A DNA stretch of 64,000 bases from Multifurca ochricompacta (GCA_022496185.1 WTXG01000067.1:108506-172505); one strand, 5' to 3'; counted from the first letter of the stretch, positions 21,464 to 33,400 are shown. A program made the numbers and translations. The notes: generated by a model from the letters alone, not told the origin.

Positions 21464-22938
21464 ATGGCTTCCAGCCACAGTCAGACCCTCTTTCGAGAAG
21501 AACTCATTGAACGCAGAGACAAGCATAATCTTTCACAACAAGTACTTGGCTCTGCCACCTGGAAAGATTTTGAGTCCGAGTTTGGATACTACGTCTATCA
21601 CAATGGAAGATACCAACTGGTAGAATATGATGACAAGAAAAGAGTTTGGTATCATATCCGATATTCAGACAGCCACCACTCTTGGGTTACTACAGGACCC
21701 GCCCCACCTGAATTTGGACTAGGACCGTGGAGAGAAAATCCCCTGGCCATTGTCATGGACTCTGAACCAGAAGAGTACATAGAAGAACATAGCAAAGAAG
21801 CACTGGTATTAGTGTCGACTACATCCCCAGTTGCACCCACAGTTGTCATGTCCAGAGCCCCTGCTTTGACAACTCCCCAGATCTCCATACAATCTACTGA
21901 CACTGTCACCCCATTTTATCAAAACATGTCAACTATCACCACCCAGCTCCCAGATCCAGTCCCTCTGCCCCCACCAGTTCCGTTGCCACCAAACATTCCC
22001 CCACCATCAGGATGCCTGTCAGGGGTATTGCCCCAGACATTCACTGGGGATCGCTCACAAAGCAAAAAGTTTATGCTGGAATTCACAACATTCAAAAACT
22101 TTAACCATGACATCCCCCAAATTGTCAACCCCTTCCAACGGGCCAACCTATTCCTATCCCTGATTTGAGGAGAGGTGGTAGATGACTGGTCAATGGAGCA
22201 GCTGAAGTGGCTGAATGAACAAATTGAAGGTGGATGTTGTACCACTAGTGAAGGCCTCTGGGAAACCATTGCCCAGTGGTTTAAAGATGCATTTACAGAT
22301 GGGCAGGCCAAGCAGAAGGCTGCTCGAGAATTGAAGTCCCTGAAGTTGGAAAAGGGGGACTTGGATGCCTATGTGGCAAAATTCAGAAGTCTGGCCAACA
22401 GAGCTGGGTATGACACAGACAAGGAGGCGACATTGGACCTCTTCTCACAAGGGTTGCCTAACCCACTGGTCAAAAATATTATCCAGTTCCACCACCCCCA
22501 GGACTGGGAAGGATGGGTTGATGCTGCTTGACAACAGCAGCAAGACTACCTCAACTTCCAAACACGCTTTGGAGTTGACACCAAGAAGGGAAAGACTTGC
22601 GACCAGTGGAAGGCCACCTTTGGGATCAAACCCACACACACCTCACAAAGGGATCCGAATGCCATGGATACCTTGGCTGATAGGACCTGAGCAAGGGCTG
22701 TGCTTACCGAAGATGAAAGGCAGACTTTGATGAAAGAAGGAAGGTGCTTTTGCTGCAAAGCACAAGGGCACATGTCAAGGGAATGCCCCAAGAAGGGGGT
22801 ATGAGTGGCTGAAGCAACAGTTATGCCTGTCCACAATAATCCACCCACTGTTGAAAAAAAAACGTTGATAAAGGAAGAAAAGGCACAAGAAATATGGGCT
22901 AACATGATGAAGGAGAGTGAAGAAGTGCGGGCCATTCT
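21464..22938 (+). pseudogene. E1 gag, N-terminal and central part (broken)
   Basis: Starts MASSHSQTLFREELIERR 20 bp after the 5' LTR. The capsid-like region (FTGDRSQSKKFMLEF, NPFQRANLFLSLI) and the single CCHC knuckle CFCCKAQGHMSRECP are readable. In-frame TGA codons sit at 22166 and 22528 and further downstream where E2 or E3 have Arg codons. The frame is then cut at 22938 by the insertion of E2 and resumes at 30415 (ILVEKAFAKKDF). Confidence 0.8.
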
Positions 22939-23520
22939 TGTTACATCTGGTGCGGGACATTCCACATGACTTGTGTGACAGCGTTCGTTCGTGATCAGAT
23001 AAGGGACCAATGAGATCCCTTGGAGTTTAGATGGAAGGAGTCAAAGTCGACAAGGCTGTACTTGACGACGATGTTAAGCGGAAAGTACCAGAAGTACTGA
23101 GATGGTCGAGTCAAGCGTCCAAAGGGATGTCCAGAAGACAAGCACTGATGTATTCAATAAGTCGAGTCTGAAGTCTACAATGTAGTTACAGCGGACTTAT
23201 ATACGTAATCTAGTGGGCGTCTATAGATAAGATAACTGAGTCAGGTGGGCCCAAATATACGAAAGTGGATGGCATAAAGCCTAGCTTCTGATAGGGTACT
23301 AAGTAAGTGTCCGATCTTAAGATAAGAAGATAAAGAGATAAAAAGGCAAATAGGAACAAGCAGCATGTCAACAGATGCAAACTGGGTCATGGGGATGGAA
23401 GGAGGGCATGTGACGGATCCCAGGACGGGGATGTGATCAAGAAATGTAACACAGGCGGTAACAGAGGGTTCGCATTGGGGAGGGTAAAGAAAATGGGGTT
23501 GCTCGGCAGGGGTCATAACA
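22939..23520 (-). repeat. E2 3' LTR (LTR-D)
   Basis: 582 bp, TGTTACATCTGG to GTCATAACA on the plus strand. About 19 differences from the other E2 LTR, all of them C/T or G/A transitions where one copy has CG. Confidence 0.92.
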
Positions 23521-23551
23521 TCACCCCCTCTTCTGGTTCTAGCAGACCCGG

Positions 23552-24859
23552 CTAGAAGCGACTCGTACCGTCATCATCCTGTATCAACTCCAGATAATCA
23601 TTGGCTACATTATGATCATCCAAAGTGTCGTTCTCCTTGTCCGAGTCTTGTGGACATCTGTGGGCGCGGAGAAATCTGTAAGGTCCGTGCTGACCACAGG
23701 AGTGACAGAGATCGTAGATCGGACAGTCCAACTCCCTATGCCCCGCATTGTGGCGGAGACATTTACCGCACCAACCTGATGGGTTGATGGTCGTCGGGGC
23801 AACACCTACACGGCAGAAGATGCAGAATCGGCTCCAATGTAAATTGCTGTGACAGTGGCGGCACCACTTGCGATTGAGGGGACAGTTCCAGCTGATATGG
23901 TACTTACTGTCGCACCGCCAACATGTCTCCCCGGGGGTTCTCATGCATACGTGGCATCTTGAACCGATTCGGCAAAAGTGTTGGGGCAGCCCCCAATGAT
24001 CGTGGGGGGAGGGGCCGCGCGTAAGTGTCCGCGTACCTTTCTGCAATGGTCTGGTACGCGTCCCAATCTCCAATCTCTTCCTAATCTCCGTCAGCTCTTG
24101 CTCAACCTGGAACATTCCACTGGTCAACCTCGTCATCATCTTCACGTGTTCTTTATATCGCTTATTGAGCGTCGTGCACAGCATCAGGTTCTTACGCAGT
24201 CTCATCACCTCGGCTTTGAGACGCGGGAGCCGCATGTCGTTCATCACTTCATCGATGGCAAATGCTTGGGAATCTTCGGCAGCCAAGTGACCAAGCTGCT
24301 CGTTGCTCATCGTGTGGTGAAGGCGTCCAGTATACCTCTCTTCCAAATACACAGGGGCCCCGTAAACAGGGCCATTCTTCTTCATACAGCCAGCTACATC
24401 CATGCCTCCGTTGGTATAAAAGATGTACTTAGCTATGGCCGTAGTTCCATCCACCATAGTGATCTCGAGTGGAAAGTACATCGATGAATTCGAGTTGTTT
24501 GCGAAGAAGGGGAACTCAGGGACCTCATCGTCCAGTTCCATACCCAATAGATCGTTTGGGTGCGGTTCCTCGCAGTGCTCGAAATTGTCATTGGGGTTGG
24601 GGGACTGGTTTTTGACTTGTGCTTCTGCAGCGTTGTAATCAATGGGGGAGGAGGGACGTGTAGAGGGATGGGCAGAGGGGAAGTTCTCGACAGTTATGGT
24701 GGAGGTGAAGGCGTTGACAGTGGCATTGGCGGTGATGAAAGACATGATTGATTGAGTGGTGGTAGAACATTGCTGAGGGAGCATGTACTGGGGAATCTCT
24801 TCGGGGTTTGTAGGCTGGTTCCTTTTAACTGTCTCTGGGCGCTTCTGGATGTCGGTCAT
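23552..24859 (-). CDS. Extra ORF of E2: multi-zinc-knuckle protein (435 aa)
   Basis: Intact frame between the chromodomain and the 3' LTR. The first plausible ATG is at 24857-24859 ([15 protein letters not shown]), overlapping the chromodomain frame by 35 bp in the +1 frame. Residues about 30-120 are Ser/Thr/Pro and acidic; a middle domain ([34 protein letters not shown]) is conserved in E1; a predicted coiled coil follows ([27 protein letters not shown], about residues 220-285). The last 140 residues are rich in Cys and His: two exact CX2CX4HX4C knuckles ([14 protein letters not shown] and [14 protein letters not shown]), and further CX2C pairs (CGKC, CHSC) with nearby His. Nucleic-acid binding is likely. 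I do not know this ORF as a standard gypsy gene; its position is that of env in other elements, but it has no signal peptide or membrane segment. Confidence 0.75.
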   Translation of the reverse strand: MTDIQKRPETVKRNQPTNPEEIPQYMLPQQCSTTTQSIMSFITANATVNAFTSTITVENFPSAHPSTRPSSPIDYNAAEAQVKNQSPNPNDNFEHCEEPHPNDLLGMELDDEVPEFPFFANNSNSSMYFPLEITMVDGTTAIAKYIFYTNGGMDVAGCMKKNGPVYGAPVYLEERYTGRLHHTMSNEQLGHLAAEDSQAFAIDEVMNDMRLPRLKAEVMRLRKNLMLCTTLNKRYKEHVKMMTRLTSGMFQVEQELTEIRKRLEIGTRTRPLQKGTRTLTRGPSPHDHWGLPQHFCRIGSRCHVCMRTPGETCWRCDSKYHISWNCPLNRKWCRHCHSNLHWSRFCIFCRVGVAPTTINPSGWCGKCLRHNAGHRELDCPIYDLCHSCGQHGPYRFLRAHRCPQDSDKENDTLDDHNVANDYLELIQDDDGTSRF

Positions 24860-27800
24860 GAAACTCCGAGATAAGGACCGGAGCAAAGATATTCCCGGTC
24901 AGCTCCCACGAGTTGTCAGAGTCTGGGAATCCTTTCCACTTGACTAGGTAATGTAGTTTGCGCCCTTGGCCTTTTCGCTGGGAGTCTAGAATCCGCTCCA
25001 CTTCCCATTCCGCTTCCCCATCGATTAATTCAGGGGGAGGTTTGGGAAGTTTTCCCCATGTAGGGACGTCTCTCTATAGGGTGTCAGGAGTTTGGCATGG
25101 AAGACTGGGTGAATTCTCCATGTGGATGGAAGCTCAAGTTCGTATGATACATCTGACAGCTTCCTTGTTATCTTGAATGGTCCATGACATTGGGACGCTA
25201 ACTTGGCCATCGGATGTGATGTGTGAATGTTCTTCCCTTCCAGCCAAATGAGGTCATTGGTCCAATAAGGTGTGAACCTCAAAGGCCTGTCCAATAGAGT
25301 TTTTTGCGCCTTGAGCAGATTCTCATTGGCCGATTTCCTGACCTCGTTCCATTGGTCGATACGCTGCGCAGCTGATGGAACATTTGTTGGTTTATTGGTC
25401 CAGGTCGTTCGCAGCGTCCATCCCATGATAAGTGAGAATGGAGGGGTTTTGGTGGTTCCGTTGGGCCATGAGTTGTGCGCAAACTCCGCCATGGCCAGCC
25501 AATCAGCCCAGTCATCCTGTCATCCGTTGCACCAGAATCGAAGGTACTGTTCTAGCCATTGGTTCGTTCTTTCTGACTGTCCATCGGTCTGTGGATGGTA
25601 GGCGGTTGAAATGTTTTGGGTGATGTCCAAGACCTTACAGAGTGCTTTGGCAAATGCGGAGGTGAAATGTGGGTTGCGGTCGGAAATGATCTTTTCTGGG
25701 AGGCTGTAGTGTCTGTAGACATGGTCGAGGTAAAGTTTGGCTACTCCCTCTGCAGTGACGGACTCGTTGCATGGTATAAACAGTGCCGCTTTAGAGCAAT
25801 CATGGTCAGTGATAGTCAAGATGGAGTCAAAACCTCTAGAGATGGGGAGCTTGATGATAAAATCCATTGCAATGGTCTGGAATGGCAGTGAGGCCGTTGG
25901 TGTGATCAGGAACAATGCTGGTGGGTGTGGGTGCGTGTTTACTTTATTGGCCTGGCATTCTGCACATCCTTTAACATAGTCTTCTACATCCTTTTTCATA
26001 TTCGGCCACCAGTAGTCTCGTTTGGCCAGGGCGTATGTGTTAGCAATGCCAGGGTGGCCTGCGGAGGGGAGGTCATGGTGAAAATGGATCACCCCCCTCT
26101 TAATGTTGTCGCCACTGGTGACAACAAGATGATCCCCGTCCTTCCACCAAAGGCCATCTATCTCTTTCAGATTATGCGCTTCTGCCCAGGACTGGCAGAG
26201 TTGTCGATTCATATTCTGTGTTACTTGTGCCCATAGATCCATATCATGGAGACTGACGACTGCTGTACGCGTGAAGACCTCTTCGGGGAGTACGGTGATA
26301 TTTTCATTGTCTTCTTCACCCCCTTGTTTATCTGCCCTTCGTGATAGAGCATCTGCCCGGGCGTTACGACTTCCAGCAATATGCTTCAATGTGAAGTTGT
26401 ACTCCTCAAGTTCCAAGACTTCGCGGGTGACTTGTCGACTAATCTTATGGGGTTCCTTCCAGTATAACAGGTTGGAATGGTCGGTGTGGATGATGGTCTT
26501 ATGAGGGGTTCCGGCTAGATATGGTCTCCAATGTCGTAGGGCCTTGACAATGGCGAGGAGCTTGCGATCCCAAATGTCATAGTTTTGTTCGGCTGATGAG
26601 AATGTCTCGGAGAAAAAGGCCACTGGGTGGAGCATCCCCGTGGTGTCCCTCTGATTCAATACTGCCCCGATGGCGAAGCGGGAGGCGTCAACCTCAAGTT
26701 CGAACGGCTTTGCTAGATCCGGTTGCAGGAGGACAGGTTCTGAGCCAACAATGTCTCGGATGTGTTCAAATGCTTGTTGCTGCTCCTTTCCCCAGTGCCA
26801 GGGTACGTCCTTCTTTAAAAGTCCGTTAAGTGGTTGCGCGATTCCAGAGAATCCTCGTACAAAACGCCGATAGAAGTTACAGAATCCTATAAAGGATCTT
26901 ACTTCTTTGACACATGTGGGCGTGGGCCATTCCCGGATCCCCTGCACCTTTACCAGATCCATTTGTACGTGTCCACCTTCCAGGATGACCCCCAAGTACT
27001 CGACACTTCGTTGTTCAAATGAGCATTTTGACGGTTTGAGATATAAGTCGTGTTCTTGTAGGATATCCAACACCTGGTGGACTCGTTCCTGATGATGTGG
27101 GAGATCGTCAGTAGTTGCCACTAATATGTCATCCATGTACACCACTACCTCGCCAGTAAGAATAAGGTCGCGGAAAATGTGATTCATCATTGACTGGAAG
27201 GTGGCTGGCGAATTGGTGAGACCGAAGAACATGACGTTCGGCTCGAACAGGCCTTGATTAGTCTTAAAGGCTGCCTTGCACTGATCTCCCTCCCTGATTC
27301 GGACGTTGTTATACCCCCATCGGACATCCATTTTTGAGAAGAGTGACTTGTCCCTCATGGTGTCAATGAGTTCTGAAATAAGAGGCAGCGGATAGGCATT
27401 CTTTACTGTGTAGGCGTTTATGCGCCGGTAATCCTGTATGGGTCAGAGCTTGCCATCCTTCTTCTTGATGAAGAAGAAGGGTGAGGCATACTGCGACTTG
27501 GATGGACGGATGTACCCTTTTGCCAGTTGCTCTTTGAGAAACATTGTCAACGCTTCCTGTTCTTGTTGGGACAAGGGGTAGATTTTACAATCTATTGCTT
27601 GCGGTGTCTCCGGCACAAAATCAATAGCATGGTCCCAAGGGCGCGCTGGTGGGAAGCACTGCGACTCTTCCTCCGAGAATACCTTCCAATGTTGGTGGTA
27701 AGTGACAGGTACTACCTCTTCGAAGGTTTTCTCAGTTTGTCCTTGTACCGCTTTCTGGGCCAGTTCTGATGCTTTCGTGACGTAGCAACGTCTGGGATCC

Positions 27801-28310
27801 TCTCTTTCCACTTCAGTGGTGCCATTGATTACTGCATGCTGGGCCAGGTAATCGTATCCCAGAGATGTGATTAAGACTGGGTAAGAATCTTTATCCATAG
27901 TGGCATCCATCCAGTTAATCTTTGGTTCGAATGCCGCCAGCCAGGGGTATCCCAAAATGAGATCTTCGTCCCCTAGATTGGTGACTAGGAAACAAATGAC
28001 CTTCGTTCTTTCTCCCACTTGGACGTTGAGATCAGTATAGTGTGTAATCTTTCCTGCTCGGTTGGCCGTCCCATCAATGTTCCAAATGTTCTTTTCTTGG
28101 GGGAGTGCCAGCATCCCTAGCCCCATAGTCCTTGCTAATCGTGGGCTGATGAAATTATCGGTAGCTCCTGAATCAACCAGGATATCTCGATCGGCCGTCC
28201 TCTGTGTAGTTTCAAAATGTACTGGTATTTTCAAAGATTTGAAGCGACTAGTATACACAGAGGTTACATGGAGTGCTCGTGCCCAGGCCGATGGGGTAGA
28301 GCCAATCAAA
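24825..28310 (-). pseudogene. E2 pol: protease, reverse transcriptase, RNase H, integrase, chromodomain
   Basis: Read leftward from the frameshift site. Protease active site DSGATDNFISP (about 28170). Reverse transcriptase with [12 protein letters not shown] and YMDDILV (about 27140). RNase H (ELEVDASRFAIG, DALSRR). Integrase with HHDLPSAGHPG and CAECQ zinc ligands, MDFI, SDRNPHF and GQSERTNQ as the DDE residues. The integrase frame stops at 25025-25027; the chromodomain ([32 protein letters not shown]) lies in the -1 frame and stops at 24825-24827. Two in-frame TGA codons (27446 and 25517) replace CGA or its derivative in other copies. All catalytic residues are present, so this copy decayed recently. 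Confidence 0.9.
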
Positions 28311-29813
28311 AATCCTTCTTTGCAAACGCCTTCTCGACTAAGATGGCGCGCACTTCCTCACTTTCTTTCATCATATTTGCCCATATGTCCTGGGCCTTCT
28401 CCTCTTGGTTCGTTTGTCTGTCGTAGGTCAGTTGCTGATGGGGTGAATTGGGGTGGTAGTGGCTTCAGCAACGCGTGCTCCCTTCTTTGGACAGTCTCGA
28501 GACATATGTCCTTGTGCTTTACAGCGGAAGCACCGACCTTCCTTCATCAACGTCTGATGCTCATCCTCCGTGAGCATTGCCCTTGCTCGGGTTCTGTCTG
28601 CCGAGGTATCCATGGCATTTGGATCTCTCTGGTGATGTACAGGTTTGACACTGAAGGCCGCTTTCCACTGGTCTCGAGTCTTCCCTTTTTTGGTGTCTAC
28701 CCCAAAATGTGTTTGGAAGTCAAGGTAGTCCTGCTGCTGTCGTCGGGCAGCATCGACCCAGGAATCCCAATCGTTGGGGTGATGGAACTGTATGATGTTC
28801 TTCACCAAAGGGTTTGGTAACCCTTGGGAGAAGAGGTCCAGCGTGGCCTCTTCGTCGGTGTCATACCCAGCTCTATTGGCCAGGCTTCTGAATTTGGCGA
28901 CATAAGCATCAAGGTCTCCTTTGTCCATTTTTAGAGACTTTAGTTCTCGGGCTGCCTTCTGTTTGGCCTGCCCATCAGTAAATGCATCTTTAAACCTCTG
29001 GGCAATTGTTTCCCAAAGGCCTTCACTCGTGGTCCGTCATCCACTCTCTATTTGTTCATTCAGCCACTCCAGCTGCTCCATCGTCCAATCATCTACGGCC
29101 TCTCCTTGGATGAGAGAGAGAAAGAGGTTAGCCTGCTGGAACGGGTTAATGATCTGGGCGACGTCGTGATTGAAGTTTTTGAAGGTAGTGAACTCCAACA
29201 TAAACTTCTTGCTCTGTGAACGATCCCCTGTGAATGTCTGGGGTAACACGCCTGATAGTCGTCCTGAAGGCAGAGGAATGTTTGGTGGCGCCATGACTGG
29301 TGGTGGGGGTGGAGGGGCTGGGTCGGGGAGTTGGGCGGCAATGGTGGACATGTTTTGGTAAAACAGGGTGACTGTGTCGGTAGACTGTATGGATATCTGA
29401 GGAGTTGTCAAAGCAGGGGCTCTGATCGTGACAACTGCAGGTGCAACTGGGGCGGTAGTCGATGCTAATACCAGTGCTTCTTCACTGTTTTCTTCTACAT
29501 ACTCTTCTGGTTCAGAGTCCGTAACGATAGCCGGGGGGTTTTCTCTCCATGGCCCTAGTCCAAATTCTGGTGGTGCAGGTCCTGTAGTGACCCAAGAGTG
29601 TCGGCTTTCCAAATATCGGATACGATACCAGACTCTCTTTTCATCGTCGTATTCTACTGGTTGGTATCTTCCGTCGTGATAGACGTAGTATCCAAACTTG
29701 GATTCAAAATCTTTCCAGGCGGCAGAGCCAAGTACTTGTTGTGAAAGATTATTCTCATCTCTGCGTTCGATGAGTTCTTCTTTAAACAGGGTCTGACTGC
29801 AGCTGGAAGCCAC
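28306..29813 (-). pseudogene. E2 gag (one stop, one frameshift)
   Basis: Starts MASSCSQTLFKEELIERR right after the primer-binding site. Contains the capsid-like block (FTGDRSQSKKFMLEF to FQQANLFLSLIQGEAVDDW), the helical tail (AYVAKFRSLANRAGYDTDEEATLDLF) and the CCHC knuckle CFRCKAQGHMSRDCP. A TGA at 29037-29039 follows WLNEQIESG; another copy has CGT at the aligned place. Near 28455 the frame slips in an ACCACCCC run. The true end is AKKDF followed by TGA at 28306-28308. Confidence 0.85.
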
Positions 29814-29819
29814 GATGAG

Positions 29820-29830
29820 AGACTCGACTT
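29820..29830 (-). promoter_or_regulatory. E2 primer-binding site (self-priming type)
   Basis: On the minus strand AAGTCGAGTCT, two bases after the 5' LTR. It is the exact reverse complement of AGACTCGACTT in the same LTR (30053-30063). Compared with E1 both partners differ by one matched base pair. Confidence 0.78.
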
Positions 29831-29832
29831 GA

Positions 29833-30414
29833 TGTTACGTCCAGTGTGGGACGTTCCACACGACTTGTGTGACAGCGTTCGTTCGTGATCAGATAAGGGA
29901 CCAATGAGATCCCTTGGAGTTTAGATGGAAGGAGTCAAAGTCAACAAGGCTGTACTTGACGACGATGTTAAGCAGAAAGTACCAGAAGTACTGAGATGGT
30001 TGAGTCAAGCGTCCAAAGGGATGTCCAGAAGACAAGCACCGATGTATTCAATAAGTCGAGTCTGAAGTCTACAATGTAGTTACAGCGGACTTATATACAT
30101 AATCTAGTGGGCATCTATAGATAAGATAACTGAGTCAGGTGGGCCCAAATATACGAAAGCGGATGGCATAAAGCCTAGCTTCTGATAGGGTACTAAGTAA
30201 GTGTCCGATCTTAAGATAAGAAGATAAAGAGATAAAAAGGCAAATAGGAACAAGCAGCGTGTCAACAGATGCAAACTGGGTCACGGGGATGGAAGGAGGG
30301 CATGTGACGGATCCCAGGACAGGGATGTGATCAAGAAATGTAACACAGGCGGTAACAGAGGGTTCACATTGGGGAGGGTAAAGAAAATGGGGTTGCTTGG
30401 CAGGGGTCGTAACA
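29833..30414 (-). repeat. E2 5' LTR (LTR-D)
   Basis: 582 bp, beginning TGTTACGTCC and ending GTCGTAACA on the plus strand, next to the ATTCT duplication at 30415-30419. The self-primer sequence is at 30053-30063 and a TATATA element lies upstream of it in the minus-strand direction. Confidence 0.92.
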
Positions 30415-33400
30415 ATTCTAGTAGAGAAGGCATTTGCCAAGAAGGATTTTTGATTGGCTCCCCCCCATTGGCCTGGGCACGAGCACTACATGTAACCTCT
30501 GTGTATACTAGTCACTTCAAATCGTTGAAAATACCAGTACATTTCAAGACTACACAGAAGATGGCCAACTGTGACATCCTGATAGATTCAGGAGCCACTG
30601 ACAACTTTATCAGCCCACGGATGACAAAAGCCATGGGTTTGGGGATGCTGGCACTTCCCCAAGAAAAGAACATTTGGAATATTGATGGAACAGCCAACCG
30701 AGCAGGAAAGATCATGCATTACACTGACCTCAACATCCAAGTAGGAGAAAGGACAAAGGCAATTCACTTTCTAGTCACCAATTTGGGAGATGAAGACTTG
30801 ATCTTAGGGTACCCTTGGCTAGCTGCATTTGAACCCAAAATCAACTGGGGCGATGCAACTATGGATAAAGAATTCTACCCTGTCCTTATCACATCCATGG
30901 GGTATGACTATGCAGCTCGACATTCAATGGTACACAGGACAGAAGAAGAAAGCAAGGATCTGGGTTACTGTTTCACCACCAAGGCATCAGAACTTGCTCA
31001 GAAGGTGGTAGAAGGACGTGTAGAAGGAAACTTTGAGGAGGTAGTACTGGAGGCATACAGTGGGTCAAAAAACTGTCCCAATGTTTGCACCATTTCTAGT
31101 ATTCACTCTATAGCACCTCAGCATTTAGGAATCTGGTTATGGTGTGGCTGTATGTCTGAACGCCCTGCTTCCTGGCTACCATGCCCAATTTGGATCAAAG
31201 AAATTGGCCATGATATAAGCATTTTATGATCAAATCAAATCAATCAATCATTGGGACAGTTTTTTGACCCACATTTTAAATCCACTATCTGCCCAATTAC
31301 TCCTTTTTTTCACCCCTTTTTGCCTTGGTAACTCCTTGAATCCTTTTAGTCGTCCTTTCTATAACCTTTTGCCATCATTCTGGTGCATTTTTATTCCACT
31401 CCTCCACCACCCTCTCCCACAACTCAGGTACCCCCTTGACTGGTTAAGAACCTTCTTCAGATCCACCCAGAGGTGTCCAATGGGGCTAATATTTCAAGGG
31501 ATTGGGCTATCCATACCAGGCTTCAATATTCCTGTCTTAAAACTGCTGGTTTGCCTTCTTGGAATTGTGTTTTGGGTCATTGTCCTGCTGAAACATGGTT
31601 TCACCCTCCACCATTTCTTACTTTTCAAACCTTTCCACCACTCTGCCATCCAAAATATCACAGTACTGGCATGGATTCATGATCCCCTAAACCCCTGTAA
31701 GCATTCCTAGTCCATTCCACCCCATACAAGACCAATACCATAAGTTCTTCCTCCTCCATGCTTGACTGTCAGGGTGGTGGTTCTGTCAGAGGGTGGTTCT
31801 CCCTTATTTTTCCAAGTGTAGCTCCTTCTGTCTGAACCAATTCTGTTCATTATAGTCTCACCTGACCACAAGATCCTTTTCCGGTCATCCACTGTCCAAT
31901 TTTCATGGTAACCACTCTCTGACAGAACCACCACCCTGACAGTCAAGCATGGAGGAGGAAGAACTTATGGTATTGGTCTTGTATGGGGTGGAATGGACTA
32001 GGAATGCTTACAGGGGTTTAGGGGATCATGAATCCATGCCAGTACTGTGATATTTTGGATGGCAGAGTGGTGGAAAGGTTTGAAAAGTAAGAAATGGTGG
32101 AGGGTGAAACCATGTTTCAGCAGGACAATGACCCAAAACACAATTCCAAGAAGGCAAACCAGCAGTTTTAAGACAGGAATATTGAAGCCTGGTATGGATA
32201 GCCCAATCCCTTGAAATATTAGCCCCATTGGACACCTCTGGGTGGATCTGAAGAAGGTTCTTAACCAGTCAAGGGGGTACCTGAGTTGTGGGAGAGGGTG
32301 GTGGAGGAGTGGAATAAAAATGCACCAGAATGATGGCAAAAGGTTATAGAAAGGACGACTAAAAGGATTCAAGGAGTTACCAAGGCAAAAAGGGGTGAAA
32401 AAAAGGAGTAATTGGGCAGATAGTGGATTTAAAATGTGGGTCAAAAAACTGTCCCAATGATTGATTGATTTGATTTGATCATAAAATGCTTATATCATGG
32501 CCAATTTCTTTGATCCAAATTGGGCATGGTAGCCAGGAAGCAGGGCGTTCAGACATACAGCCACACCATAACCAGATTCCTAAATGCTGAGGTGCTATAG
32601 AGTGAATACTAGAAATGGTGCAAACATTGGGACAGTTTTTTGACCCACTGTATCACAGACACTGGAAGGTATTTTCAGAAGAGGAATCACAACACTTTCC
32701 ACCTATGCAACCATGGGACCACACTATTGAATTTGCACCCGATACTCCATCAGCAATCGATTGTAAAATCTACCCATTGTCTCAGGTGGAACAGACAGCG
32801 CTCACGGCATTCCTTGAAGAACACCTGGCAAAGGGCACATTTGTCCATCCAAGTCCCCATATGCATCACCCTTCTTCTTTATCAAGAAGAAGGATGGCAA
32901 ACTTCGACCTGTTCAGGATTACTGATGAATAAATGCCTACACCATAAAAAATGCCTACCCCCTGCCACTTATTTCAGAACTTATTGATACCATGCGAGAT
33001 AAATCCCTGTTCTCCAAGATGGACGTCCGTTGGGGTTACAACAACATCAGGATCAGAGAAGGGGATCAGAGTAAAGCAGCATTCAAAACCAACCAGGGGC
33101 TGTTTGAGCTGAACGTCATGTTCTTTGGCCTCACCAACTCACCTGCCACCTTTCAGTCTATGATGAATCACATCTTCTGCAACCTCATTCTCATGGGCGA
33201 AGTGGTGGTATACATGGATGATATATTGGTAGCAACACAAATGACCTTACCCATCACCAAGAACGAGTTCACCAGGTGTTGGATATCCTGCATGAGCATG
33301 ACCTGTACCTTAAACCAGCCAAGTGCTTGTTTGAACAACAGAGCATAGAATACCTGGGAGTCATCCTGGAAGGAGGACGTGTATGAATGGACCTGGTGAA

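Larger units (their letters stand above)
22939..30414 (-). mobile_element. Full-length Ty3/gypsy chromovirus E2 (TSD ATTCT)
   Basis: 7476 bp with two 582-bp LTRs (22939-23520 and 29833-30414) and the duplication ATTCT at 22934-22938 and 30415-30419. It is inserted in E1's gag just before the gag-pol frameshift site. Order on the minus strand: 5' LTR, primer-binding site, gag, protease, reverse transcriptase, RNase H, integrase, chromodomain, extra zinc-knuckle ORF, purine-rich tract (GAAGAGGGGGTGA), 3' LTR. Only a few disabling changes are seen: TGA for CGA at 29037-29039, 27446-27448 and 25517-25519, and one gag frameshift near 28455. It is the best-preserved copy in the window. Confidence 0.93.

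Noticed and set aside
23978..24487. 169-residue plus-strand frame opposite the zinc-knuckle ORF
   Set aside because: Antisense to the conserved ORF; not maintained in E1.
31264..32444. 148-residue frames on opposite strands inside the second Tc1 derivative
   Set aside because: They run antisense to the recognisable transposase C-terminus in each arm and are identical because of the palindrome.
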